The notes below the pieces were generated by a model. That model was not told where the DNA came from. It did not search any database and worked only from the letters and a program-made list of their open reading frames with translations. From Prochlorococcus sp. AG-436-C05 (GTDB taxonomy: Bacteria; Cyanobacteriota; Cyanobacteriia; PCC-6307; Cyanobiaceae), in contig QCPB01000001.1 in NCBI GenBank assembly GCA_003209795.1, forward strand, positions 62,001 through 126,000: 64,000 bases of DNA, given 5' to 3'. Shown here piece by piece: positions 57,844 to 64,000 of this stretch (position 1 is its first letter; every line of letters starts with the position of its first letter). The translations under genes and the position numbers were made by a program.

Positions 57844-59379
57844 ATGAGTTTTGTTATAACTACACCTTTATATTATGTTAATGACAAACCTCACTTAGGA
57901 AGTATATATACGACTATAATTTGTGACTCAATAGCTAGATATAAGAGACTTTTGGGTGAAGAAGTTGTTTTCATTACTGGTGTCGATGAACATGGCTTAA
58001 AAATCCAACGAACAGCCAATGAGAATGATATTGATCCTCAAATACATTGTGACAAGATTTCTAATATCTTTATTGATAACTGGAAGGAATGGGATATAAC
58101 TTATGACAAATTTATAAGAACAAGTTCAAAGCATCATGAATCTATTGTTAATGAATTTTATGGAAGAGTTAAAAAATCAGATGACATCTATATGGGTGTA
58201 CAAAAAGGTTGGTATTGCGTTGGTTGTGAAGAATTTAAAGATAATCCAGAAAACTCCTCAACATATAAATGTCCAATACATCAGAAAAATTTAGAATGGA
58301 GAAATGAAGAAAATCTTTTTTTTAGATTATCAAAATACCAATCGCAAATAGAAGAAATCATAAATAGGCCAACATTCATTGAACCAAAAGAAAGAAGGAA
58401 TGAAATTATAAATTTTGTTTCTAAGGGTTTAAAAGATTTTTCAATATCTAGAACCAATGTTTCTTGGGGAATATCAGTGCCCGGCATAGATAAACATACC
58501 TTTTATGTTTGGTTTGATGCGTTACTAGGATATATAAGTGCCCTTAATCTTAATACAAAAGAACATTCACTAAGAAAAACGATTAATAGAAGTTGGCCCG
58601 CTGATATTCATTTAATTGGAAAAGATATTCTTAGGTTTCATGCCGTCTATTGGCCCGCTATGCTTATATCAGCAGGAATCGAAGTGCCTAAAAAAGTATT
58701 TGGTCACGGCTTCCTTACTAGGGAAGGTCAAAAAATGGGTAAAAGTTTAGGAAATGTACTTGACCCCAAATTATTACTATCCAAATATGGAAGAGATCCA
58801 GTTAGATGGTATCTAATTAAAGATATTTCATTAGGAAATGATGGGGATTTCCAGGATAAAAGATTTGTTGACATTATCAATAATGATTTAGCTAACACCA
58901 TTGGTAATTTGTTAAATAGAACATCCGCTATGTCAAGAAAATGGTTCGAAAATAAAGTCCCAAATAATGTGAAAATAACAGAAACGAGTGAATTGGCTTC
59001 TCTCTCAAAAATAACAGTTGATAAATACATTAATAATTTTAATTGCTACAAATTAGATTCAGCTTCTACTGATATTCTTAATCTAGCAATTAAAACAAAT
59101 TTATATCTAAATGATAAACAACCATGGATATTAATAAAACAAGAATCGAACATTCAACTTGTTAAAGAAATTATATATGACGTATTAGAAAGCACAAGAA
59201 TAATAGGTTTATTATTATTACCATTATTACCTGAGTTGTCGGCGAAAATAGATGCACAACTAGGTTTCAAATATAAGAAAGAATCGCCTTGGCAAAATCA
59301 ATTAAAATGGGGTTTATTAAATCAAAACGTTGAACTTCCTAATCCTAAACCAATAATAAATAAACTTGAGTATGAATAA
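57844..59379 (+). CDS. metG: Methionyl-tRNA synthetase
   Basis: Class Ia synthetase of 511 aa from ATG 57844 (MSFVITTPLYYVNDKPHLGSIYTT); the track's longer TTG frame adds ten residues. HIGH is represented by KPHLGSIY, KMSKS by GQKMGKSLGNVLDP. A CxxC...C cysteine region (VGCEEF...YKCPIHQ) corresponds to the connective-peptide zinc knuckle. No C-terminal EMAP dimerisation domain. The last 8 bases overlap the LptC-like gene. Confidence 0.96.
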   Translation: MSFVITTPLYYVNDKPHLGSIYTTIICDSIARYKRLLGEEVVFITGVDEHGLKIQRTANENDIDPQIHCDKISNIFIDNWKEWDITYDKFIRTSSKHHESIVNEFYGRVKKSDDIYMGVQKGWYCVGCEEFKDNPENSSTYKCPIHQKNLEWRNEENLFFRLSKYQSQIEEIINRPTFIEPKERRNEIINFVSKGLKDFSISRTNVSWGISVPGIDKHTFYVWFDALLGYISALNLNTKEHSLRKTINRSWPADIHLIGKDILRFHAVYWPAMLISAGIEVPKKVFGHGFLTREGQKMGKSLGNVLDPKLLLSKYGRDPVRWYLIKDISLGNDGDFQDKRFVDIINNDLANTIGNLLNRTSAMSRKWFENKVPNNVKITETSELASLSKITVDKYINNFNCYKLDSASTDILNLAIKTNLYLNDKQPWILIKQESNIQLVKEIIYDVLESTRIIGLLLLPLLPELSAKIDAQLGFKYKKESPWQNQLKWGLLNQNVELPNPKPIINKLEYE

Positions 59380-59992
59380 TATATATAAATTAATAATTAT
59401 ATTCCCTTTTCTCCTATTAGGTTGCAAGCCAAGTGATATTGATGGGAACAGAATTATGCAAAAAATAGATAGTTTAGATATGAATATATATTCAAATCAA
59501 GGTGATAAAATATATAGAATAACTAGTCCTAACTCTTCTTATGACATAGTAAAACAAACAATTAGTATAAAGAAGACAACTATTAATCTATTTAAAGATA
59601 ACGAAATAGAATATATTATAAATTCAGACGAATCTAAATTATCTAATAATAACAAACTTATAGAATTAAATGGTAATGTAAAATTAAAAAATGTTCTTCA
59701 AGATAATGATATATTATATTCGGATTATTTTATTTGGAACATTGATGATTCTAAATATTTACTAAAGGGAAACATAAAGTTCGAGAATGAAAATATCATA
59801 TTAAATTCTAATAAAGCAATCTTAAGTTCAGATAATATAATCGAATTCTTTAATCCAGTTAAATATATAATTAAAAAAGATAATAAAAGTATTTACGAAA
59901 TAAACTCAGAGAATGCCTTTTATAATATAAAAACAAAGAGTGTAAGTTTTAAATCAAAGAATAAAAGAGTTCGTTCAAAAATATATTTCTAA
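59372..59992 (+). CDS. LptC-like lipoprotein (LPS export periplasmic component)
   Basis: 206 aa from ATG 59372 (MNNIYKLIIIFPFLLLGCKPSD). The lipobox LLLGC marks it as a lipoprotein processed by LspA. The rest is beta-strand rich with repeated short motifs (IYRITSPNSSYDIVKQTISIKK, KLIELNGNVKLKN, YLLKGNIKFEN), which fits the LptC/OstA-type beta-jellyroll of the Lpt bridge. The resemblance is structural rather than strongly conserved. Convergent with the CCB gene, overlapping by 4 bp. Confidence 0.7.
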   Translation: MNNIYKLIIIFPFLLLGCKPSDIDGNRIMQKIDSLDMNIYSNQGDKIYRITSPNSSYDIVKQTISIKKTTINLFKDNEIEYIINSDESKLSNNNKLIELNGNVKLKNVLQDNDILYSDYFIWNIDDSKYLLKGNIKFENENIILNSNKAILSSDNIIEFFNPVKYIIKKDNKSIYEINSENAFYNIKTKSVSFKSKNKRVRSKIYF

Positions 59993-60615
59993 ATATTATT
60001 CTTAGAAAACATATTATTAATTTTTTTAGACCAATTATTTATCCATTTTTCATCAGATTTTGTAAAACATCTTGAACTCCATCCTCCTATTAAAATAAAA
60101 GCTTTACTATTTATAGGTACAATTAAAATTGAAGGTATATTTGGGCAATAACTATAGAATTCATCTCTACCTGGATAAAATTTTGTATTTGCTAAAGAAA
60201 TTAATTTCATATCTTTTATTGATCTCAAACAAGTTTCGCCAGGATTAAATATATTACTTGAAATAATACCTCTCCTTAGAATATTGACCCCATCATTGTG
60301 AATTAATATTGTTGCGGCAGCAGTGGAAGTCAAGATTGCTTCTGAACCCCAAGCGAGTTCATCAATAACTTCATTAGGTATATTAGAATCAAATATAAAT
60401 TTATTTGATCCTTTTAAGTTTACTTTATCTCCAGTTGTCGAATTAAATTGTTTAAACAAAAAACCTATTAAGAGAATGATCACTGATGCTATAGCTGAAA
60501 GTACTTGTGCTCTCTGAAGTTCAGGGGTAATTGAATCAATAGAAAAGAAATTTGCTAATTGAAATAAAAAAAGTATAGAGCCTATTATTATTAATGTTTT
60601 TCCATTAAAACCCAT
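59989..60615 (-). CDS. Cofactor assembly of complex C subunit B (CCB2/CCB4-like)
   Basis: 208 aa from ATG 60615 (MGFNGKTLIIIG); the track extends seven codons to a TTG. Two N-terminal membrane helices (LIIIGSILFLFQLANFF and AQVLSAIASVIILLIGFLF) precede a soluble domain with ELAWGSEAILTSTAAATILIH and RDEFYSYCPNIPSILIVPI. This matches the CCB2/CCB4 family that attaches haem c(i) covalently to cytochrome b6 of the b6f complex. It acts at the thylakoid membrane. Confidence 0.83.
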   Translation of the reverse strand: MGFNGKTLIIIGSILFLFQLANFFSIDSITPELQRAQVLSAIASVIILLIGFLFKQFNSTTGDKVNLKGSNKFIFDSNIPNEVIDELAWGSEAILTSTAAATILIHNDGVNILRRGIISSNIFNPGETCLRSIKDMKLISLANTKFYPGRDEFYSYCPNIPSILIVPINSKAFILIGGWSSRCFTKSDEKWINNWSKKINNMFSKNNI

Positions 60616-60723
60616 ATATTTCTTTAAAAAACACAATAAGTTATTTAATTATAATATTGAAAAAATAAATCAAGGATATCCAGTCCTAAAGTTTTTAATA
60701 TATAATTAACCAAAACTCTAAAA

Positions 60724-61035
60724 ATGTTTAATTTCTTTAAAAGATACTTTTTATCAATTATTTTGATAGGTTTTATTTTTATTATCATGCCAATATCCTC
60801 ATATGCTGAAGGTATTAACAATATAAATAAATATTTTATTACAACTCAACAAAAAACAATTATTAATTACGAAAAAAGTCAACCATCGTCTATCGATAAC
60901 CCCGTGGTGGATCCTAATTTCAACGTTATGAGAGAAAATGATACAGCAAACACAACTGCCACATATATAGTTATTGGTTTATTAATAGTTGCCACTCTAA
61001 TCCCGCTAGCAACTTGGTGGTATTTCTCCAAGTAA
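60724..61035 (+). CDS. Small exported membrane protein of unknown function
   Basis: 103 aa. An N-terminal hydrophobic segment (FLSIILIGFIFIIMPISSYAEG) ends like a signal peptide with an AxA-like site (SYAEG), then a polar lumenal or periplasmic region and a second hydrophobic helix (TYIVIGLLIVATLIPLATWWYF) close to the C-terminus. Hence an anchored protein with a short exposed domain of about 50 residues. No family recognised. It is 10 bp upstream of cobU but unlikely to share its function. Confidence 0.75.
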   Translation: MFNFFKRYFLSIILIGFIFIIMPISSYAEGINNINKYFITTQQKTIINYEKSQPSSIDNPVVDPNFNVMRENDTANTTATYIVIGLLIVATLIPLATWWYFSK

Positions 61036-61045
61036 CAATTAATTT

Positions 61046-61606
61046 ATGGAAAGAGATAAATATAGCCCTAAAGATAACTTAGCTAAAATTATATTTATAA
61101 CAGGGGGAACTAAAAGTGGAAAAAGTGAATTTGCAGAACATATAGCTAAGAAGAGTAATCATATGACTTATATTGCTCTATCAGAGAAAAGAACTAAAGA
61201 TGAAAGATGGGATAAAAAAATATCTATACATTATAAAAGAAGACCTAAAAATTGGAAATTAATAGAAACTACAGATATATTAACCATATTAAATAATAAA
61301 CTTGGTCCAATACTAATTGATTCAATAGGTGGTTTTGTCATGGAAAGTATCGATAGAGAAGATAAAGAATGGAGAGACAAAATGAATGCACTTATAGATC
61401 TTTTAATAAAGAGAAAAAGTCTCACATTAATTGTTGGAGAACAAGTAGGGTGGGGTTTGGTATCAGAATATAAAATTGGAAATGTTTATATTGAAAGGAT
61501 TGGTGAACTTCAAAAGAAAATCACTAAAATATCACAAGAAAATTGGCTTGCGATAAATGGTAGAGCACTCAAAATAGATGAAATAAGTTTAGAAATACCT
61601 AACTAG
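61046..61606 (+). CDS. cobU: Adenosylcobinamide kinase / guanylyltransferase
   Basis: Activates adenosylcobinamide with GTP before nucleotide loop assembly in B12 synthesis. 186 aa. The P-loop is FITGGTKSGKSEFAEHIA near residue 16; the family's RPKNWKLIET and GPILIDSIGGFV (Walker B-like) and EVGWGLV-like VGEQVGWGLVSEYKIG follow. Sequence is well preserved, consistent with an intact B12 pathway along with cobN and metH. The trmL gene follows after 3 bp. Confidence 0.92.
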   Translation: MERDKYSPKDNLAKIIFITGGTKSGKSEFAEHIAKKSNHMTYIALSEKRTKDERWDKKISIHYKRRPKNWKLIETTDILTILNNKLGPILIDSIGGFVMESIDREDKEWRDKMNALIDLLIKRKSLTLIVGEQVGWGLVSEYKIGNVYIERIGELQKKITKISQENWLAINGRALKIDEISLEIPN

Positions 61607-61609
61607 AAA

Positions 61610-62092
61610 TTGGAAATCTCACTTTTCGAGCCAAGAATACCTCAAAATACTGGAAATATAGCCAGGACATGTGCTGCATTTGACATCACTTTAAATTTAA
61701 TTGAACCATTAGGTTTTAAACTTGAAGACAAATATTTAAAAAGAGCGGGATTAGATTACTGGCCAATAGTAAAAGTAAATAAATACCCTAATTTTGAAAC
61801 ATTTGTCGATGCAAAAGTAAATAAAAGAATAATTTCCTTCAGTAAAAAAAATGGAGCTTATTTAAACAATTTTAGGTTTGAACAAGAAGATATATTGTTA
61901 TTTGGAAGAGAAGATAAAGGATTACCTGAAAGTATTATTAACGAAAGTGATTCCTTGATATCCATTTATATGCCCAATTTAGAATCACCGATGAATAATA
62001 GAAAAGGAGTGAGAAGTCTAAATCTATCAGTGGCATGCGGAATAGCCATTTATGAGGCTCATAAACAAATAAATTTCCAAAATATCATTTAA
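61610..62092 (+). CDS. trmL: tRNA (cytidine/uridine-34-2'-O)-methyltransferase
   Basis: A SpoU-class knotted methyltransferase of 160 aa, beginning with TTG: MEISLFEPRIPQNTGNIARTCAAFDITLNLIEPLGF. The SPOUT trefoil-knot region is LLFGREDKGLPESI and SPMNNRKGVRSLNLSVACGIAIYEAH, containing the SAM loop. It modifies the wobble base in tRNA-Leu isoacceptors in characterised members. No extra RNA-binding domain, the TrmL layout. Confidence 0.92.
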   Translation: MEISLFEPRIPQNTGNIARTCAAFDITLNLIEPLGFKLEDKYLKRAGLDYWPIVKVNKYPNFETFVDAKVNKRIISFSKKNGAYLNNFRFEQEDILLFGREDKGLPESIINESDSLISIYMPNLESPMNNRKGVRSLNLSVACGIAIYEAHKQINFQNII

Positions 62093-62121
62093 TTACAAAT
62101 AATGTTTTAGAATAATTAAAT

Positions 62122-62195
62122 GTCTCGGTAGCTCAGCTGGTTAGAGCGGTGGATTCATAGCCCACAGGTCGCGTGTTCAAGTCACGCTCGAGACA
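62122..62195 (+). tRNA. tRNA with CAT anticodon (elongator Met, or Ile2)
   Basis: 74 nt. Acceptor GTCTCGG pairs with TCGAGAC (one G-U), D arm GCTCAGCTGGTTAGAGC, anticodon loop TTCATAG (anticodon CAT) and T arm GCGTG-TTCAAGT-CACGC. The lowest pair of the anticodon stem is an A-C mismatch. The fully paired acceptor stem argues against initiator tRNA, which has an unpaired first base. Elongator tRNA-Met is most likely, but tRNA-Ile2 (lysidine-modified) cannot be excluded by reading alone. CCA is not encoded. Confidence 0.93.
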
Positions 62196-62221
62196 TTTAA
62201 ATACATTTAATTAGTTTCGAC

Positions 62222-62249
62222 TTGAAATTATCATAGCTATAAATATAAA
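62222..62249 (+). promoter_or_regulatory. Putative sigma-70 promoter downstream of the tRNA
   Basis: TTGAAA (62222-62227) and TATAAA (62244-62249) are separated by 16 bp. Transcription would begin near 62256, about 20 nt before the ATG of the 25-codon basic frame. This suggests an independent transcript and not read-through of the tRNA. Confidence 0.55.
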
Positions 62250-62275
62250 GCGGGCTAAAGTCTGTAAACATCACG

Positions 62276-62353
62276 ATGGAGAGGCGCTCTAGAAGAAGGA
62301 AAGTTGTATTGTCAGCAAGTGGAAAGCAAAGGATTAAATATGGAACGAATTAA
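62276..62353 (+). CDS. Candidate 25-aa highly basic micropeptide
   Basis: A frame too short for the ORF track: MERRSRRRKVVLSASGKQRIKYGTN, then TAA. Ten of 25 residues are Arg or Lys. The base composition is more GC-rich than its surroundings, with AGG, CGC and AGA codons rarely clustered elsewhere in the window, which indicates selection on sequence. It is placed about 20 nt after a good promoter. It could be a real ribosome- or RNA-associated peptide, or the sequence could be constrained as a small RNA instead. Confidence 0.5.
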   Translation: MERRSRRRKVVLSASGKQRIKYGTN

Positions 62354-62433
62354 AAAAACTTATTATTTAATAATCATTCCTTGATAAAACAATAAAAAAA
62401 TCAAAGTTTAAGAAAAAATGTAGAGTTAATTAT

Positions 62434-62459
62434 GGTATTAAAAAAAATTTTTTAATACC
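62434..62459. repeat. Perfect 26-bp palindrome, AT-rich
   Basis: GGTATTAAAAAA-AA-TTTTTTAATACC: a perfect 12-bp stem with a 2-nt spacer. Its A8/T6 core gives U tracts inside the stem rather than after it. It may act as a weak bidirectional terminator between the rightward tRNA/micropeptide unit and the leftward RHH gene. Confidence 0.55.
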
Positions 62460-62489
62460 CTAGTACAAATTAGTTTAAAAAGGATAGCC

Positions 62490-62513
62490 AATAGTGTGAC
62501 ACTATTAATTTTT
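62490..62513 (+). terminator. Rho-independent terminator (rightward)
   Basis: Stem AATAGTG-TGA-CACTATT (7 bp, 3-nt loop) followed by AATTTTTT. It ends a rightward transcript, probably the one begun after the tRNA. Part of the stem, AGTGT-G-ACACT, is the same palindrome found twice in the promoter of the RHH gene, so a second role as a protein-binding site is possible. It overlaps the last codon of the RHH gene. Confidence 0.6.
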
Positions 62514-62870
62514 TATATTATCATTTTGATTCATAATTTTTTTAAACAACTTAAACTCAATAAATTCATGAATCATTTTTATATCATCTTTTAGAGATTT
62601 GTTGTTTATATTAGAAGAACCATAATTATTTAATATTTCATTATAAAATGATGATTTGTTATTTTTTGATGAATTATTTAAAATTTTTTCAATTAAAGAA
62701 GAATTCTTTGTAAAAGAAATATTTAAAAAGCCTCTAAACTTTAATGCTTCTTCAACTAATATTCCAGTTACTTTTGACTGACTATAATTATGGTCTTTTG
62801 ATATTTTTTCAATAATAAGATGAACCTCTTCACTAGGTAAGAACCCAATTCTTTTTCTATGAGAGGGCAT
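62505..62870 (-). CDS. Ribbon-helix-helix (CopG-like) DNA-binding protein
   Basis: 121 aa. The N-terminal 45 residues fit a ribbon-helix-helix fold: basic strand HRKRIGFLPSEEVHLIIEKI, then KDHNYSQSKVTGILVEEALKFRG, the pattern of a strand, helix A, turn with G/N-x-S, helix B. The remaining Asn/Lys/Ser-rich region (SSKNNKSSFYNEILNNYGSSNIN) is low-complexity and could mediate oligomerisation or partner binding. It is likely a transcriptional regulator; two AGTGT-N-(A/G)CACT palindromes flank its -10 box, implying autoregulation. Divergent from the 54-aa gene. Confidence 0.72.
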   Translation of the reverse strand: MPSHRKRIGFLPSEEVHLIIEKISKDHNYSQSKVTGILVEEALKFRGFLNISFTKNSSLIEKILNNSSKNNKSSFYNEILNNYGSSNINNKSLKDDIKMIHEFIEFKLFKKIMNQNDNIKN

Positions 62871-62885
62871 AACTCTAACTAAACT

Positions 62886-62918
62886 AGTGTAACACTTGCA
62901 TATTATAAGTGTTGCACT
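62886..62918. promoter_or_regulatory. Twin palindromic operator with embedded -10 box
   Basis: AGTGT-A-ACACT (62886-62896, perfect) and AGTGT-T-GCACT (62908-62918, one mismatch) have centres 22 bp apart, two helical turns. Between them, read leftward, is TATAAT (62907 to 62902), the probable -10 box of the RHH gene. The second site also abuts TATTAT (62920-62925), a possible -10 of the rightward 54-aa gene. The arrangement fits repression of both divergent genes by the RHH protein. Confidence 0.65.
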
Positions 62919-62946
62919 ATATTATATTTAAGTCAACCAAATTCAC

Positions 62947-63111
62947 ATGCATTTTTTGATATTTCCTATAGGATTTATACTCTGGTATTTAGCTTATGAC
63001 ACGAAACCTCAAATTAATGATGAGGTAACTAATCTATGGGAACAAGAAAATATCAATAAGAGGGGTAAACTTCTAAATATTCTTAAAGAAAGTTACTATG
63101 CTTCTAAATAG
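62947..63111 (+). CDS. Small N-terminally anchored protein, 54 aa
   Basis: Below the track cutoff. MHFLIFPIGFILWYLAY forms one N-terminal membrane segment, followed by a charged tail DTKPQINDEVTNLWEQENINKRGKLLNILKESYYASK that looks helical. Divergent from the RHH gene and sharing its operator region, it may be under the same control. The 3' end is 2 bp from the convergent 56-aa gene. No recognised family. Confidence 0.6.
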   Translation: MHFLIFPIGFILWYLAYDTKPQINDEVTNLWEQENINKRGKLLNILKESYYASK

Positions 63112-63113
63112 AC

Positions 63114-63284
63114 TTAATAGCCAATATTTCTTGACCAATCTTTGTGTTTTGAATCTAAATTTGATATTAATTGTCTTTGATATGTCAATTTGAGGTGATT
63201 TTCAATAAGAAACTTTTTAGTTACAATCATTTCATCAGAATAAAAATCTAAACAATCATCTCTAAATCTTTTTTTAATTTCCAT
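63114..63284 (-). CDS. Small hypothetical protein, 56 aa
   Basis: Preferred start ATG 63284 (MEIKKRFRDDCLDFYSDEM); the track begins six codons earlier. It is a soluble, charged protein, probably helical (KKFLIENHLKLTYQRQLISNLDSKHKDWSRNIGY), with no metal or catalytic motif. It resembles the many short strain-variable genes of Prochlorococcus. Convergent with the 54-aa gene. Confidence 0.6.
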   Translation of the reverse strand: MEIKKRFRDDCLDFYSDEMIVTKKFLIENHLKLTYQRQLISNLDSKHKDWSRNIGY

Positions 63285-63460
63285 AAAAAAATAATTACAC
63301 ATATTTATTTATATTATTCTTAATCCCTACATTCCTAAATGTTTATATTTTTTTTATCTTTGCTTAATAAAATATTAATTTAAAAATTTTAATAAGTTTG
63401 TGAAAAATGAATAATTATTTAATAGATATAGCTATACTTAAGTAAATTATTATTATAACT

Positions 63461-63616
63461 ATGAACTTAAGGGAAAGAGGTATAACTGTAGGTGATTTAC
63501 TTATAATTTTAATTATTATATTTTCAACAACCATTATAATTAATAAATATAAGAATCAAAAACAATCTAGTCTTAATAACATAAAGACAGAAATAATCAC
63601 CCTTAAAAGTTACTAA
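63461..63616 (+). CDS. Small single-span membrane protein, 51 aa
   Basis: Not in the ORF track. MNLRERGITVGDLLIILIIIFSTTIIINKYKNQKQSS: a short charged N-terminus, glycine, then a 19-residue hydrophobic helix and a polar tail. The start is faintly like a type IV prepilin leader (G followed by a hydrophobic helix with an acidic residue at about +5), but no pilin domain follows. Its stop abuts that of the convergent 49-aa frame without a gap. Confidence 0.6.
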   Translation: MNLRERGITVGDLLIILIIIFSTTIIINKYKNQKQSSLNNIKTEIITLKSY

Positions 63617-63766
63617 TTATTTAGAGAATGGAAACTCATTAGGATTTCCATTACAAACTCTATCAAGCATTATTTCGGTGCTAGCTTTACTAACGCTACA
63701 ATCATTAGGTTTAATATAATTTGAAATTTTCTCAACTTTATTCTTTATATTGGAGGTTTCTTTCAA
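63617..63766 (-). CDS. Candidate small protein, 49 aa
   Basis: Leftward frame from TTG 63766 to TAA 63617: MKETSNIKNKVEKISNYIKPNDCSVSKASTEIMLDRVCNGNPNEFPFSK. Composition is soluble and balanced, with two cysteines. The only reasonable start is TTG, since a stop lies eight codons upstream. It is less certain than its neighbours, but the frame fills the gap exactly between two genes, and the sequence does not look like random AT-rich translation. Confidence 0.45.
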   Translation of the reverse strand: MKETSNIKNKVEKISNYIKPNDCSVSKASTEIMLDRVCNGNPNEFPFSK

Positions 63767-63827
63767 CTGTAATTTAATTATATTTAATTAGTATTATTAA
63801 TCAAGTAAAGAGAAAGGACTATATTCT

Positions 63828-64000
63828 TTATCTTAATTTAACATTTGCGTAAAATGTTTCCCATTTAAGATTCTCTTTTAGATCCATAATATCATCGGAT
63901 ATTGATATTAATGTAACCATATGTAGAATTTCAGATTTATTAAGTCTTTCTGATATTATAAGCTTATTAAGCATATCTAGAACATAATTATCATTAATAT
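63828..64000 (-). CDS. Hypothetical protein, C-terminal part only
   Basis: An open leftward frame entering from the right edge and stopping at TAA 63828. The visible 57 codons read INDNYVLDMLNKLIISERLNKSEILHMVTLISISDDIMDLKENLKWETFYANVKLR, an alpha-helical, soluble end of a protein. The start lies beyond the window. No family can be assigned. Confidence 0.55.
   Translation of the reverse strand, partial: INDNYVLDMLNKLIISERLNKSEILHMVTLISISDDIMDLKENLKWETFYANVKLR

Noticed and set aside
1-64000. CRISPR arrays, insertion sequences, rRNA operon, prophage
   Set aside because: No regularly spaced direct repeats, transposase or phage structural genes and no rRNA sequence were seen anywhere in the window.

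Overview
The window is a strongly AT-rich, densely packed cyanobacterial chromosome segment. Gene content (PsaK, CCB-type cytochrome b6f assembly factor, DUF2499/DUF3593/DUF3110 proteins, HemJ, DnaK1-like chaperone, PrxQ), compact divergent and convergent packing, very short spacers, frequent 1-17 bp overlaps and AT-rich codon use all point to a high-light Prochlorococcus; this assignment is inference from content, not from a database match.

Layout. 1-5.7 kb: a partial methyltransferase, glnA with a good NtcA-type promoter, a class V aminotransferase, tadA and a PLP decarboxylase. 5.7-11.3 kb: a leftward series pyk > MacB-type permease > bioY > lspA > membrane GTPase. 11.3-16.1 kb: MazG-like, yggT, scpB, ilvA, dxs. 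16.1-22.4 kb: psaK, two small membrane genes, prxQ, rpmB, htpG, hisZ, inositol-phosphatase family gene, ferredoxin, tRNA-Ser. 22.6-34.3 kb: dnaK/dnaJ pair, DUF3110, cyclophilin, ribBA, argC, purN, pgi, leuS. 34.4-42.6 kb: an overlapping series dapF > nifS-like > DUF1995 > dacB, then coaD, flavin reductase, uvrC, hemJ, PHP protein. 42.6-50.9 kb: cobN, ilvE, metH. 50.9-52.7 kb: two small conserved genes, an Ap4A phosphorylase-like gene and an unlisted 59-aa gene. 52.7-53.55 kb: an 890-bp stretch with no credible ORF but many hairpins and short repeats. 53.55-62.1 kb: pheT, rpmG, rpsR, RNase II-like, metG, LptC-like lipoprotein, CCB factor, a small membrane protein, cobU, trmL. 62.1-64 kb: a CAT-anticodon tRNA followed by a cluster of very small orphan genes including a ribbon-helix-helix regulator with palindromic sites.

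How the genes fit together. Most of the window is housekeeping metabolism: amino acids (glnA, ilvA, ilvE, argC, hisZ, dapF, metH), cofactors (ribBA, cobN, cobU, coaD, hemJ, bioY), central carbon (pyk, pgi, dxs), translation (leuS, pheT, metG, rpmB, rpmG, rpsR, tadA, trmL) and photosynthesis (psaK, ferredoxin, CCB factor). cobN and cobU (B12 synthesis) and metH (B12 use) lie in the same window.

The less ordinary parts are the ORF-free structured stretch at 52.7-53.55 kb and the tRNA-bordered small-gene cluster after 62.1 kb. No insertion sequence, CRISPR array, rRNA operon or recombinase is visible.
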